48,045 bases of DNA from JAABSQ01 sp964573705 (GCA_964573705.1 CAZNLT010000021.1:1-48045); one strand, 5' to 3'. Positions 8,648 to 17,790 are shown, counted from the stretch's first letter. Program-made: numbers and translations. The notes: generated by a model not told the origin, from the letters alone.

Positions 8648-9179
8648 TCATCTCCATTTGTTTCGACATCAACTTCAGTTCAAATTTCTGCTCGGTGATC
8701 GTGTTTCCCCAGATGGAATGGGTTTTCTCTTCGGTGAGTCGGAAACCGAAGGCGGAATAGATACGTGTGGCGGCCGCCAGCCCTTTGACTGTCCAGAGAA
8801 ACACCTGGTCATACCCGGAGCCTTCGCAGAAATTGACCGCCTCCTGCACCAGACGACATCCCAAACCGAGCTCCCGAACATCGGGATGAAGAATCAGCCA
8901 CCGAAGCTGGGCCGCATTTTCCGGTGCCTCGACAATCGCAACTGAACCCGCTACCCGCCCCGCATTTTCCACGATCCAAATCCGTTCGCGCTCCGTGTGC
9001 GACTTGGAAAACTCGGCCAGGGGCCCGGCCACATAAGGCTCAAAGGTGGCGTCGAATCGGTATTCTTTTTCATACAGGGTCCCATGCAGATAGATCAGGT
9101 AGCCGATATCGCCGGGCCGCAGGTCGTTGCGGATGAGAAGACCTTCGGTTTTCAAATTTTCCGGGTGGTCCTTGTTCAT
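8613..9179 (-). CDS. GNAT-family N-acetyltransferase
   Basis: 188 aa from the ATG at 9179; a TTG at 9206 would add nine residues and is less likely. The core WLILHPDVRELGLGCRLVQEAVNFCE carries the GNAT acetyl-CoA loop (RELGLG in place of the usual R/QxxGxG/A), followed by IYSAFGFRLTEEK, the typical last strands. These proteins resemble MarR-fused acetyltransferase domains (LYEKEYRFDATFEPYV) but no MarR domain is present. The substrate is unknown. It heads a unit with the alpha/beta hydrolase and the second, broken GNAT. Confidence 0.82.
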   Translation of the reverse strand: MNKDHPENLKTEGLLIRNDLRPGDIGYLIYLHGTLYEKEYRFDATFEPYVAGPLAEFSKSHTERERIWIVENAGRVAGSVAIVEAPENAAQLRWLILHPDVRELGLGCRLVQEAVNFCEGSGYDQVFLWTVKGLAAATRIYSAFGFRLTEEKTHSIWGNTITEQKFELKLMSKQMEMNDEPAGRHHPC

Positions 9180-9272
9180 TGGCCAATGCCTTTTGGTTTC
9201 ATTCAATCGCTCGGTTAAAAAACGAGCCGGTACCTCTCTATGTCTTCAACTCATGAGCCGGGACGGAAACTC

Positions 9273-9989
9273 TTAATATGGGTGCTGTACGGCCCGAATC
9301 CGGGCGGTGCCCTGGCGCACATTGCGGATATGCTGGATCAGCGCCTGTTTTCCCTTTTCAAAATCCTGATTCAGGATAGCATCGATGATGTTGTCGTGGT
9401 CCTGAATGGCCACGTCGAACCATTCCCGGTCGAAGCTGAGCTGGCTGCCGTACATCTCAATCCGGTCCCGAAGATTGAAGTAGAGACCTTCCCAGTAGGT
9501 GTTGCCGGCCGAAGAGAGAAGGGCGTCATGAAGGGCCCGGTCGGTCTTGAGATATTTTTTGCGGCTTTCATTCCAGATATCCGAATCGGCTTCGCTTTTA
9601 CGCATTTCGGTTTCCTGGCGGTTCAGGTTTTCCTTAAATTTCAATATCAGATCCTTGGATATACTTTTGGCGGAGCGGATGAAAAACTGGGTTTCGATCA
9701 CTTCCCGCGCTTCAAACAGATCATCGATTTCAGAAGGGGAGAGTTCCACGATGTGGGCGCCTTTCCTTGGGATGACATCGAGAATGCCCTCGCTTTTGAG
9801 GCGATTAAATGCTTCCCGTACCGGGGTGCGGCTGATGCCCAGGGCCTGGGTGAGCTGTTCTTCCTGAAGCCAGGTACCCGGCGCGAATCGGCCGTGGATA
9901 ATGGCGTCTTTGATCAGATCGTAGGCGATGGTCGCCAGCGGGCCCCGGGATCTTATTTTTTTAATCTTATTTGATAAATCCTCCGCCAT
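9273..9989 (-). CDS. GntR-family transcriptional regulator with FCD ligand domain
   Basis: 238 aa FadR-subfamily repressor. An N-terminal winged helix (AYDLIKDAIIHGRFAPGTWLQEEQLTQALGISRTPVREAFNRLKSEG) is followed by an all-helical FCD domain with the usual metal-binding residues in FEAREVIETQF, LHDALL and DHDNIIDAI. FCD regulators normally respond to small carboxylates. It is divergent from the nitroreductase across 293 bp and sits at the downstream edge of the catabolic operon, which it may co-regulate. I found no clear consensus FCD operator in the intergenic region. Confidence 0.9.
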   Translation of the reverse strand: MAEDLSNKIKKIRSRGPLATIAYDLIKDAIIHGRFAPGTWLQEEQLTQALGISRTPVREAFNRLKSEGILDVIPRKGAHIVELSPSEIDDLFEAREVIETQFFIRSAKSISKDLILKFKENLNRQETEMRKSEADSDIWNESRKKYLKTDRALHDALLSSAGNTYWEGLYFNLRDRIEMYGSQLSFDREWFDVAIQDHDNIIDAILNQDFEKGKQALIQHIRNVRQGTARIRAVQHPY

Positions 9990-10282
9990 AGCGGTGTCCC
10001 TTTTCCTCTGATTGAGGTGGAAAAGATAGAAAAAACAAAACCGTATTCAGATTTTGCATACCATAGGAACCGACACTCGAAAAGAAAAAATAAGTGGGCT
10101 TTTTAAGTGTAATGTGATCTTTACCAAGGAATGAAAGTGAAGCAACCGCATCGCTGCGGCCCAAGGCTTCCATCTTAACCCTCGCTGGAATAGAATCGGC
10201 AAAAACCCGAACGGATAAAGGACCGAGGGGAACGGAAAACGCAACGCAAACCATTTCACCTTGTTTAAGGAAAGTGAAAAAA

Positions 10283-10948
10283 ATGAATGTTTCCGAAGCT
10301 TTAAAAAAACGTCACTCAACCCGGGCATTTCTCAAGAAAGCGGTTGAAACCGAAAAGATCAGGCGAATACTGGATGCCGCCCGATATGCACCCTCCGGCG
10401 CCAATACCCAGCCCTGGAACGTGGCGGTGGTCACCGGTAACAAGAAGCGCCGCTTGGAAAACCTGATGGAGGATGCCTTCAGACGGGGTGAAAAGGGTCG
10501 CATGGATTACGCCTATTATCCTGAAAATTGGGAAGACCCTTACAAATCCCGACGCAAGGCCTGCGGGCTCCAGCTCTATTCTACCCTCGGCATCACCCGG
10601 GAGGACAAAGAACTGCAGATGGACCAATGGGTGGCCAATTACCGGGCCTTCGACGCCCCGGTTGCGCTCTTCTTCTTTCTGGACCCGGTGATGGAGATCG
10701 GCTCCTTCATGGATTACGGCATCTTTCTCCAGTCGATCATGCTCGCCGCCGTCGAAGAGGGACTTGCCACTTGTCCGCAGGCCGCTCTGGGCGAATACCC
10801 GTCGATCGTCAAAAACGAACTGGGACATCCTGAAGAACTGATTTTGGTCTGCGGCATGGCCATGGGGTATGAGGATACTGATGCGGTTGTGAATCATTAC
10901 CGGACGCCTCGGGAGGGGGTGGATGGGTTTGCGCGGTTTTTTGAGTGA
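10283..10948 (+). CDS. Nitroreductase-family FMN oxidoreductase
   Basis: 221 aa from the ATG at 10283, which has AAGGA 11 bp upstream; the GTG at 10274 is too close to it. The N-terminal KKRHSTRAFLKKAV and ARYAPSGANTQPWN are the FMN-binding signature of the family, and LAAVEEGLATCPQAAL is the second conserved region. Members reduce nitro groups, quinones, enones or flavins with NAD(P)H. Position next to the FCD regulator suggests a role in the adjacent catabolic island, perhaps reduction of an unsaturated intermediate, but that is speculative. Confidence 0.87.
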   Translation: MNVSEALKKRHSTRAFLKKAVETEKIRRILDAARYAPSGANTQPWNVAVVTGNKKRRLENLMEDAFRRGEKGRMDYAYYPENWEDPYKSRRKACGLQLYSTLGITREDKELQMDQWVANYRAFDAPVALFFFLDPVMEIGSFMDYGIFLQSIMLAAVEEGLATCPQAALGEYPSIVKNELGHPEELILVCGMAMGYEDTDAVVNHYRTPREGVDGFARFFE

Positions 10949-10955
10949 ACTTCTT

Positions 10956-11045
10956 GAACTCTGATTCGTCTGATTGCTCTGATTACGCTGATGGCATCGC
11001 AACTGAAATCAGAGTCCATCAGAAAAATCAGACGCATCCGGGTTC
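10956..11045. repeat. TCTGATT-rich imperfect inverted repeat between convergent genes
   Basis: TCTGATT occurs three times at short spacing in 10956-10986, and the reverse complement of that 31-base stretch matches 11015-11045 at 23 of 31 positions. The two arms could form a long imperfect hairpin in the gap between the nitroreductase gene and the convergent RidA gene. It may act as a bidirectional terminator; no long T run follows either arm. It may instead be a copy of a dispersed repeat. Confidence 0.5.
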
Positions 11046-11051
11046 AGACAA

Positions 11052-11429
11052 TCAAACCCCCGCAATCACCTCGATCTCCACATCCAACCCGTCATCAATC
11101 CCCGCCACGGCCACAGTATTCCGGGCCGGCGGATCTTTCGGGAAAAATGTTCTGTAGGCGGCATCCATCTCCGGTTTGACATCCATGGACGAGATATAGA
11201 CATCGCATCGAAGGACTTTGTCCATGGTGGTTCCGGCGGCTTCGAGGATCGCCTGAATATTTTGGAGAATCCGGGTGGTCTGCTCGCCCACGCTGTCGTG
11301 GACCGGTTTGCCGGTTTTCGGGTCTTCCGAGGTCTGGCCGGCGACAAAGACCAGGTTCCCGTATTTGATTGCCTGGGAATAGGCGCCGGGCGCCGGGGCG
11401 TTTTCGGTGAAGATTACTTCCTTTTGCAT
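11052..11429 (-). CDS. RidA-family enamine/imine deaminase
   Basis: 125 aa from the ATG at 11429 with AAAGGAGAG before it. RidA proteins hydrolyse reactive enamine/imine products of PLP dehydratases. The family pattern is complete: APAPGAYSQAIKYG, LVFVAGQ, the conserved Arg in DPPARNTVAVAG and the terminal VEIEVIAGV. It is the last gene of the catabolic operon, 146 bp after the PLP dehydratase, which is the expected partner. Confidence 0.92.
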   Translation of the reverse strand: MQKEVIFTENAPAPGAYSQAIKYGNLVFVAGQTSEDPKTGKPVHDSVGEQTTRILQNIQAILEAAGTTMDKVLRCDVYISSMDVKPEMDAAYRTFFPKDPPARNTVAVAGIDDGLDVEIEVIAGV

Positions 11430-11575
11430 CACTCTCCTTTCTTGACGAACAGCTTCCTTTCAAAATCCACGAAAGTCCCGCACCCTTGTCGGTCACATGG
11501 ATCGGTTCGCTGCCTTGGGGATGTTTTGTGAATATCCTTTCAACATCCCGGCTATCCTGAATCGAATCAAAACGA

Positions 11576-12556
11576 TCAGCAAAGCCCTTCATTCAAAATA
11601 TGAAGATAAGACCCTGAATTAACACTGCTCCCGGTCAAAACCGACACCACCTTTTTGCCGCTCACATCGATCTTCCGGTGCATCAACGCCGCGATTCCCA
11701 CCGCCGCGGCCCCTTCGACAACGAGCCGGTGTTCTTTGAACACGTATGCCATCCCCGCCTTGATTTCCTCTTCAGTGACCGTCACATGATCATCCACGAA
11801 TCGCTCCACCATGGGCAGGGTGTACCGGTTGTCGACGCCGATGCCGCCCAGGAGGGAGTCGGCCAGGGAGTTTTTTTCTACCACCGGGACCGGTTTTCCG
11901 GCCTTGAGGCTTTCCAGCATGGCCGGGGAGCGTTCAATGGAGATCCCCACGACATGGATGTTCGGGTGGATCGATTTGGCGACCATGGCGATTCCCGCCA
12001 GCAGACCGCCGCCGGAGAGCTGGATGAGGAGAACATCTGTATCGGGCAAATTTCTGAGGATATCCAGGCCGATGGTGCCCTGGCCTGCTATAATCAGCGG
12101 GTCGTCGAATGGGACCACGGGGATGAACCCCTGTGAATTCATCAGCTCTCGATAGTTTTCCTCGGCCTCATCCTGAGATTTTCCTTTTCGGGAAACCTCG
12201 GCGTCCAAGGCCTGAATCGCTTCGGCCCGATATTCCGGCACATGCTCGGACAAACAGACCACCGCCCGAATCCCCAATCGGCCGGCCACATAGGCCACGG
12301 CCTTGCCGTGATTGCCGGTGGAAAAAGTGATCACCCCGCGATCCTTTTCTTCATCGGTCAGGCTCAGGATCTTGTTGGCTGCGCCGCGCACCTTGAAGGA
12401 ACCGGTGTGCTGCAAACATTCCAACTTCAGATGCAGGTTGCTTGCGCCGATCCTATTCGCCAGATTCGGAGAGGGGATCAGGGGGGTTTCCCAGATCAGG
12501 GATTGAATTCTGGCACGGGCCTGAAAACCGTCATGCAGAGTCGGTAATATTTCCAT
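11576..12556 (-). CDS. PLP-dependent threonine dehydratase-like ammonia-lyase, resembling EutB
   Basis: 326 aa fold-type II PLP enzyme without a C-terminal ACT domain. The PLP lysine is in HTGSFKVRGAANK, the phosphate loop is SGGGLLAG, and STGNHGKAVAYVAGRLG is the substrate loop. Details such as FDDPLIIAGQGTIGLDIL and SLADSLLGGIGVDNRYT resemble EutB, the hydroxyectoine-utilisation dehydratase, more than biosynthetic IlvA, as far as I remember these families. Alternative roles are threonine or 3-hydroxyaspartate dehydratase. It follows dctM by 10 bp and precedes ridA, so its product is probably a reactive enamine handled by RidA. Strongly operonic. Confidence 0.82.
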   Translation of the reverse strand: MEILPTLHDGFQARARIQSLIWETPLIPSPNLANRIGASNLHLKLECLQHTGSFKVRGAANKILSLTDEEKDRGVITFSTGNHGKAVAYVAGRLGIRAVVCLSEHVPEYRAEAIQALDAEVSRKGKSQDEAEENYRELMNSQGFIPVVPFDDPLIIAGQGTIGLDILRNLPDTDVLLIQLSGGGLLAGIAMVAKSIHPNIHVVGISIERSPAMLESLKAGKPVPVVEKNSLADSLLGGIGVDNRYTLPMVERFVDDHVTVTEEEIKAGMAYVFKEHRLVVEGAAAVGIAALMHRKIDVSGKKVVSVLTGSSVNSGSYLHILNEGLC

Positions 12557-12566
12557 CGTGTTTCCT

Positions 12567-13856
12567 TTACCCGCCCAGGGCCATGTTCGGCAGAAACAGG
12601 GCGATCTGCGGAAAGGCGATCAGAAGAATGGTGGCCAGAATCAGAATCAGCAAAAAGGGCAGGGAGTGGCCGATCACTTCCAGATAGGGGCGTCGAAAGA
12701 TCAGCTGGGCCGTGAAGATGTCGCATCCGAAGGGCGGTGTGGCCGAACCGATGGCGGCCTGCAGGGTGACCAGGGTCCCGAGCAGAATGGGATCGACCCC
12801 GGCGCCCACTACATACGGCTGAAAGATCGGGCTGAGGATGAAGATGGCGACGATGGGATCGACGAACATGCAGGCGACGAAATAGACTACCACCACGATG
12901 GTCATCACCCAGAGCATGGAGGGATCGGTTCCGAAGAGCGGGGGCAGGAGCTGCTGAGGGATCTGCATGAAGCCGATCATCCAGGAGAAGGCCTGTCCGG
13001 CCCCCACCAGAATGAAGACCACCCCGGTGATGACCCCGGTCTGCAAGAAAGAATCGACGATCCTCTCGAAGGTCAGGCTTCGGTAAATCAGGGTTTCCAG
13101 AATCAGGGCGTAGAAAACGGCGGCGGCGGCGGCTTCGGTGGGACTGAAGATGCCGGCATAGATGCCGCCCACGATAATCACCGGAAAGCCCATGACCGGC
13201 AGCCCGTCCTTGACGGTTTTCCAGCGTTCTGGCCAGTTGACCCGGGGCAGACGGCCCACGTTTTTTATTTTGGAGTAGATAAAGCAGTAGATGGAGAACA
13301 TCACCAGAATCATCAAGCCCGGAATCACCCCGGCCAGAAACAGCATGCCGATGGAGGTGCTGGTGGCGACCCCGTACACGATAAACCCGATGGAGGGCGG
13401 TATCAGAAAGGCGATGTCGCTGGAATTGATGATCAGGCCCAGTGTGAAGGAGCTTTTATACCCGGCCTCCATCAGCATCGGCCGCATGGTGCCGCCGATG
13501 GCGGCCACGGTGGCCTGGGTCGATCCGGAGACCGCCCCGAACAGGGTGCAGCTGACATTGGTGGTGATCGGCAATCCGCCGGGCAGATGGCCGACAAAGG
13601 ATTTGATCATACGAATGAGTCGGCCGGCGGACTCCCCGGAGGTAATGATGCTGGCCGAGAGAATGAACATCGGTACGCAGACCAGGGCCGGCGGGGTAAT
13701 GCCGGTGATCACCTGCTGGACCATGGCCCCCATCAGCCGGTCCGCTATTTCCGGCATGTAGACATAGAGATAGAGAATCAGCGACCCCAGCAGGGTCACC
13801 ATGAAGGGGAACCCGAGCAGTAGCATGGTGGCGAGGCTTGTTCCGAATAGTGTCAT
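12567..13856 (-). CDS. dctM: TRAP transporter large membrane subunit DctM
   Basis: 429 aa, about 12 membrane segments, the usual size of the DctM transport channel. It uses the sodium gradient to import substrate delivered by DctP. Typical sequences are MLLLGFPFMVTLLGS near the N-terminus, VPMFILSA, GAVSGSTQATVAAIGGTM and PPSIGFIVYGVATSTSIG. Its ATG overlaps the dctQ stop as TGATG. The transporter lies inside the catabolic operon, so it presumably brings in the operon substrate. Confidence 0.93.
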   Translation of the reverse strand: MTLFGTSLATMLLLGFPFMVTLLGSLILYLYVYMPEIADRLMGAMVQQVITGITPPALVCVPMFILSASIITSGESAGRLIRMIKSFVGHLPGGLPITTNVSCTLFGAVSGSTQATVAAIGGTMRPMLMEAGYKSSFTLGLIINSSDIAFLIPPSIGFIVYGVATSTSIGMLFLAGVIPGLMILVMFSIYCFIYSKIKNVGRLPRVNWPERWKTVKDGLPVMGFPVIIVGGIYAGIFSPTEAAAAAVFYALILETLIYRSLTFERIVDSFLQTGVITGVVFILVGAGQAFSWMIGFMQIPQQLLPPLFGTDPSMLWVMTIVVVVYFVACMFVDPIVAIFILSPIFQPYVVGAGVDPILLGTLVTLQAAIGSATPPFGCDIFTAQLIFRRPYLEVIGHSLPFLLILILATILLIAFPQIALFLPNMALGG

Positions 13857-14518
13857 CAGGCGCGTCCCCCTTCGATCCGTTCATTCTTTTTGTTCGGGCG
13901 GGCGGCTTTCAAGTCCCGGTCCGGTTCCGCCGAGGCCGCATATCCTTGGATTTCTTCATCTTCGTATTCGCTCTGTTGATCCGGGGACTGCCAGGGATCT
14001 TTTTCGGTCAGGTTCTTGATGATGGTTCGAATATATTGAATGCAGGCCAAGCCGAATCCGATGGGAACAATGACGTAAAAGGTCCATCGGGGCAACCGAA
14101 GCGCCGGGGTCATGTGCCCCATGTTCATGGCGTTCATCAGGTAAAGATAGGAGAACCAGGTCATGATTCCCATGACAAAGGCGCTGACCACACAGATAAA
14201 AATGATGAACGCCTTCTCCATTTTCGGGGGCATGGCATCGAGAAAGGCTCCCATCCGAATGTGTCGGGCTTTGCGGACCCCGTAGCTGACGCCGGTGAAG
14301 GTGATCAGCATTACCAAAAAGACCGAAACCTCCTCGGCGAAATAGATGCTTTGTAAAAAGGTGCGGGCGAACACGTTTGCCATCAGCAGAATGGCCAGAG
14401 CGGCGACGCAAAGCACAAGAATGGAGACTTCAACAGCGTTCACGATCAGACCCAGAGCGCGATTGAATTTTTGAATCGGGGACCGTTGTTTTTTTCGGGT
14501 GTTTTGACGGGGGTCCAT
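13856..14518 (-). CDS. dctQ: TRAP transporter small membrane subunit DctQ
   Basis: 220 aa from the ATG at 14518 with GAGG upstream; a GTG at 14521 is one codon earlier. Four hydrophobic segments are seen: around residues 27-50, 65-85, 105-130 and 150-170. DctQ-type features include NVFARTFL and the conserved VFLVMLITFTGVSYGVRKARHIRM. It pairs with DctM to form the membrane part of the importer. A charged tail of about 45 residues extends past the last membrane helix. Confidence 0.9.
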   Translation of the reverse strand: MDPRQNTRKKQRSPIQKFNRALGLIVNAVEVSILVLCVAALAILLMANVFARTFLQSIYFAEEVSVFLVMLITFTGVSYGVRKARHIRMGAFLDAMPPKMEKAFIIFICVVSAFVMGIMTWFSYLYLMNAMNMGHMTPALRLPRWTFYVIVPIGFGLACIQYIRTIIKNLTEKDPWQSPDQQSEYEDEEIQGYAASAEPDRDLKAARPNKKNERIEGGRA

Positions 14519-14606
14519 CACATCCTCATTGAAACCGGATGGGGTTGAGGCGCGGCGGTCCTAAACCCGCCGCGCCGGGAGTTTTGCGAACTGTATTTCA
14601 ATGGGT

Positions 14607-15656
14607 CTATTCGACCCCCACCGCATCTTTGGCCTTTTCGATATCCTTCAACAGCGTCTCCAGCACTTCTTCGGCGCCTTCCCCGCCGATATCCTTGAAT
14701 TTGGGATATACGGTTTTGGCCTTGGCCTTGAATTCGGAGATGGCCTCGTCCTCGAGGGTGGTGAAGACCAGTTCCGGTTTGGCTTTTTTCATCTTGGCCA
14801 GATCGGATTCGTTTCGTTCATCGATCCACTTGCCGGCCGGAATAATGGCGTTGACCCAGAAATTGCGCATCTCTTCCTGAACCTCTTTGGGCAGTCCGTC
14901 GAAGAAGGCCTGATTGACGGTGGGAATGCCCAGAAAAGGCTCGCTCCTCAACTGAGTGGCGTAATCCTGGACTTCATAGAATTTCATGCTGTGAATGGCA
15001 AACAACGGGTTGACCTGGGCGTCGATCAGCCCCATCTGAAGGCCGCTGTAGACCTCGCCGTAGCTCATCGGGGTGGGGCTGGCGCCGTAGGCCTTGTAGT
15101 CCACCACCAGGAGTTTGGAGGACATCAGCCGCACCTTCAATCCTTTCATGTCGGCGGGGGACAGGATGGGTTTTTTGGAGGTGACCCACTGCCATCCCTC
15201 GTACATGATGGAGAGCGGCACCAGGCCGTTGGCCCGGAATTTTTCTTCCAGCAGCGGCATAAAATCGCCGTTTTTGACCATCCAGTCGAGGACCTGGGGG
15301 ACTTTTTCGGTGGGGAAGAGGTAGTTGAGGGCGAGGACCTGGGCCTGGGGGACAAACGAGCTGATCCAGGCGTAATCGGAAAAGACGAATTCCACCACGC
15401 CCATCTGGGCCAGTTCATTGATGTCGCCGGTGGCGCCCAGGGTGCCGTAGGGGTAGACATTGATGTTGATCTTTCCGTCGGACCATTCCTTCATGTGGTC
15501 GGAAAATTTCTTGGCCCAGACCGTCATGAAGTCGCCTTCGATCTCCTCCGAGGCCAGCTTCGCGTTAATCGGCTTGCCGGTGTACTCGGCATGGATTGCG
15601 GGTACGACACAGAACAGCAGGGCGAACATCAAAGAAATGCTGAGAATTTTTTTCAT
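14607..15656 (-). CDS. dctP: TRAP transporter substrate-binding protein DctP
   Basis: 349 aa periplasmic binding protein. A Sec signal peptide (MKKILSISLMFALLFCVVPAIHA) ends near residue 23. The DctP fold is clear from GDINELAQMGVVEFVFSDYAW, ADMKGLKVRLMSSKLL and VYSGLQMGLIDAQ. The arginine in KVRLMSS is the usual partner of a substrate carboxylate, so the ligand probably carries a carboxylate; zwitterionic ectoines also fit this class (TeaA, UehA). GGAG lies before the ATG. It is the first of the three transporter genes, 113 bp after the M20 gene. Confidence 0.93.
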   Translation of the reverse strand: MKKILSISLMFALLFCVVPAIHAEYTGKPINAKLASEEIEGDFMTVWAKKFSDHMKEWSDGKININVYPYGTLGATGDINELAQMGVVEFVFSDYAWISSFVPQAQVLALNYLFPTEKVPQVLDWMVKNGDFMPLLEEKFRANGLVPLSIMYEGWQWVTSKKPILSPADMKGLKVRLMSSKLLVVDYKAYGASPTPMSYGEVYSGLQMGLIDAQVNPLFAIHSMKFYEVQDYATQLRSEPFLGIPTVNQAFFDGLPKEVQEEMRNFWVNAIIPAGKWIDERNESDLAKMKKAKPELVFTTLEDEAISEFKAKAKTVYPKFKDIGGEGAEEVLETLLKDIEKAKDAVGVE

Positions 15657-15769
15657 GGGGTACTCCTTTCCTTTTTTTGAGTTCGGGTTGGGGTTACGTA
15701 TATGGGTTGTTCAATGGAACGTCTTCCATCACCTCCTTTTCGTGAATTGACTTGAATAGCTTGCAGACA

Positions 15770-16978
15770 TCAGCGGGATACGGTTGCGCCCGCTTCCGCA
15801 TGGTCGAAATAGTGCAAGGCCCCTTTCACATACAGTCCCACACCATGGGGCAGAACCGATTCATCGATGTCGAACCGGGGATTGTGGTGGGGCAGATCGG
15901 TACCTTTGGCTTCGTTGCCGGCACCGAGAAAAATGAAGACCCCGGGCACCCGCTCGGTGAATTCGGAAAAATCCTCGCTGGCGATGGTGCGGTTGTCGGT
16001 AATATTTGTCGGGTCCGCGAAAACCCTCCCGGCCGCTTCCCGGGCGATGCGCACCATGTCGTCATTGTTGATCAGCGGTATGTTTTCATGCTCGATGTCG
16101 ATTTTACAGGTGCACCGATGGGCTTTGCACACCGCCTCGACAATCCGTATGAACCGTTCCGTCGGCCGCTCTTCGGTATCGGGGCCCGCCTTGTAGAGAA
16201 ACCGGATGGTGCCTTCGAGATCGACGGTATCCGGAATGATGTTGCCTTTGGTGCCGCCGGCGATTTTGCCGAACATGATGATGGTCGATTTTAAATCGCT
16301 GATTTCGCGGGTTTGAATCACCTGGACCGTCTGAATCACCTGGGCTGCGGCAATCACCGGGTCCACCGCGTCTTCCGGAAAACCGGTATGGCCGCCCTTG
16401 CCCTGAATGGTGATCTTGAATACATCCAGACCGCCCATCACCGTGCCTCTGGTAATGGCGACTTTTCCGGATGGTACCGGGGTCCAGACGTGAATCCCGA
16501 ATGCCGCATCGACCCGGGGAGCCTCGAGGACCCCTTCTTCGATCATCTTCAGGGCCCCGGCGATCTCTTCATTGGGCTGAAATACGAACTTGACCGTTCC
16601 CCGAATCTCTTCCCGGTGCTCGATCAGGACCTTGGCGGCGGTGAGAAGCATGGCCATGTGGGCGTCGTGGCCGCAGGCATGCATCACCCCCTGATTCCGG
16701 GATTGAAAGGGGAGATCGGTCTGCTCCTGTACCGGCAGGGCGTCCATATCCGCCCGCAGCAGCAGCACCGGTCCGGGGCGGGACCCCTCCATGCAGGCCA
16801 CCACCCCGGTGGAGGCCACCCGCCGGGTTTCGAGTCCGAGATTCTGAAGGTATTTCTCCACCACCCCGGCGGTGCGGTGTTCCTCGAATCCGAGTTCGGG
16901 ATGCTGATGAAAGTCCCGTCTCAACCCGATCAGTTCTTCCTTTAGAGCGTGAATCCGTTTTTTGATGGGATCATCCAT
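15770..16978 (-). CDS. M20-family amidohydrolase (N-acyl amino acid deacylase)
   Basis: 402 aa, the normal size of hippurate hydrolase/IAA-amino-acid hydrolase-type M20 enzymes, which remove an acyl group from an amino acid nitrogen. Metal ligands are present in HACGHDAHMAML and QPNEEIAGA, and the bridging dimerisation domain carries GKGGHTGFPEDAVDPV. In an ectoine-type pathway it would take the step of N-acetyl-diaminobutyrate deacetylation, normally done by DoeB of the unrelated AstE/aspartoacylase family; that substitution is inference. It starts 1 bp after the racemase-family gene stop, so it is translationally linked. Confidence 0.87.
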   Translation of the reverse strand: MDDPIKKRIHALKEELIGLRRDFHQHPELGFEEHRTAGVVEKYLQNLGLETRRVASTGVVACMEGSRPGPVLLLRADMDALPVQEQTDLPFQSRNQGVMHACGHDAHMAMLLTAAKVLIEHREEIRGTVKFVFQPNEEIAGALKMIEEGVLEAPRVDAAFGIHVWTPVPSGKVAITRGTVMGGLDVFKITIQGKGGHTGFPEDAVDPVIAAAQVIQTVQVIQTREISDLKSTIIMFGKIAGGTKGNIIPDTVDLEGTIRFLYKAGPDTEERPTERFIRIVEAVCKAHRCTCKIDIEHENIPLINNDDMVRIAREAAGRVFADPTNITDNRTIASEDFSEFTERVPGVFIFLGAGNEAKGTDLPHHNPRFDIDESVLPHGVGLYVKGALHYFDHAEAGATVSR

Positions 16979-16979
16979 T

Positions 16980-17708
16980 TCAGATATTGTCCTCGAATCG
17001 TCTCTTAATTAGGGCGGAACAGACATGATCGATCAGGGTCAAAAAATCGTACACCGGCAGACCTGTGGCCCGGGACACCGCCTCTCCGTAGGGGGGAAGC
17101 ATGCTGCACTCCAGCAGAATCGATTTCACCTCGGGATGGGCGGCGCTCATCTGCCGGGCCACTGCGGTGACCTCTTCGCGGATCCGGTCGCTGTCGAGCA
17201 CCCCGATTTCCTCCAGGACAGCGGCTTTGAAATGGGGGTGGTTTTCCAGGCCGAAGATCACCGCCGCGGTCTCATCCACGCCGATGCGGCGGAATACCCC
17301 GGGGGTCAGGGATCTGGAATTGGCGGTGATGACCCCGACCTTGGCCGTGTCGGGGAGGGTGGCCTGAATCAACGGAATCTGAATCAGGCTGGAAAGAAGC
17401 ACGGGGATGTCCACCGCGGCCTTGACTTCGGACTGGAAGATGGCCATAAAGCCGCAGTCGCCGGTGATCGCTTTGACGCCTTCCCGCTCCAGCTCCCGGG
17501 CGCCTTCCACCATTTGGTCGATGAACCCGAGATCGTGGGCGAAGATCCGCTCCACGGTCAACCCGTCGATCCGCTTAAACCGGACCGGGTAGGCGTAGCT
17601 TCGGGCATTGCCCACATCCCCGTGGATAAAGGGCGCACGGCTGTCGAGCAGGAGAATCCCGATCGCCTCTCCGTAGCTGGTTTGTCCCTTTATGGCATGG
17701 TGGATCAT
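16980..17708 (-). CDS. Aspartate/glutamate racemase-family protein
   Basis: 242 aa. The two catalytic cysteines of the Asp/Glu racemase superfamily can be placed in TGDCGFMA and LLECSMLPP, and the segment VLLSSLIQIPLIQATLP lies between the two lobes. Such proteins often travel with TRAP transporters, M20 and M24 hydrolases. EutA of hydroxyectoine clusters belongs to the same broad superfamily, but I cannot say that this is EutA. The likely role is epimerisation of an amino-acid intermediate. It is separated from the M24 gene by 82 bp that contain a GC-rich hairpin. Confidence 0.75.
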   Translation of the reverse strand: MIHHAIKGQTSYGEAIGILLLDSRAPFIHGDVGNARSYAYPVRFKRIDGLTVERIFAHDLGFIDQMVEGARELEREGVKAITGDCGFMAIFQSEVKAAVDIPVLLSSLIQIPLIQATLPDTAKVGVITANSRSLTPGVFRRIGVDETAAVIFGLENHPHFKAAVLEEIGVLDSDRIREEVTAVARQMSAAHPEVKSILLECSMLPPYGEAVSRATGLPVYDFLTLIDHVCSALIKRRFEDNI

Positions 17709-17741
17709 GGCTTTACCCCTTGGGCTTGCTGGTACCCGAAA

Positions 17742-17763
17742 GGGCAGGCACAGGGGCCTGCCC
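17742..17763. repeat. GC-rich hairpin inside the catabolic operon
   Basis: GGGCAGGC and GCCTGCCC form a perfect 8-bp stem with a 6-base loop (ACAGGG) between the M24 and racemase-family genes. No T run follows. The surrounding string (AGGGCAGGCACAGGGGCC) resembles a dispersed repeat that I have seen in many environmental genomes. It may protect mRNA ends or set different expression levels within the operon. Confidence 0.55.
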
Positions 17764-17790
17764 CTACTATGTGAATCATTTTGCGGAAAT

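Noticed and set aside
12558..13823. A 421-codon plus-strand frame very rich in Gly, His, Asp and Gln
   Set aside because: It lies antisense within dctM, and its composition is that of a shadow of a membrane protein gene. No ribosome site.
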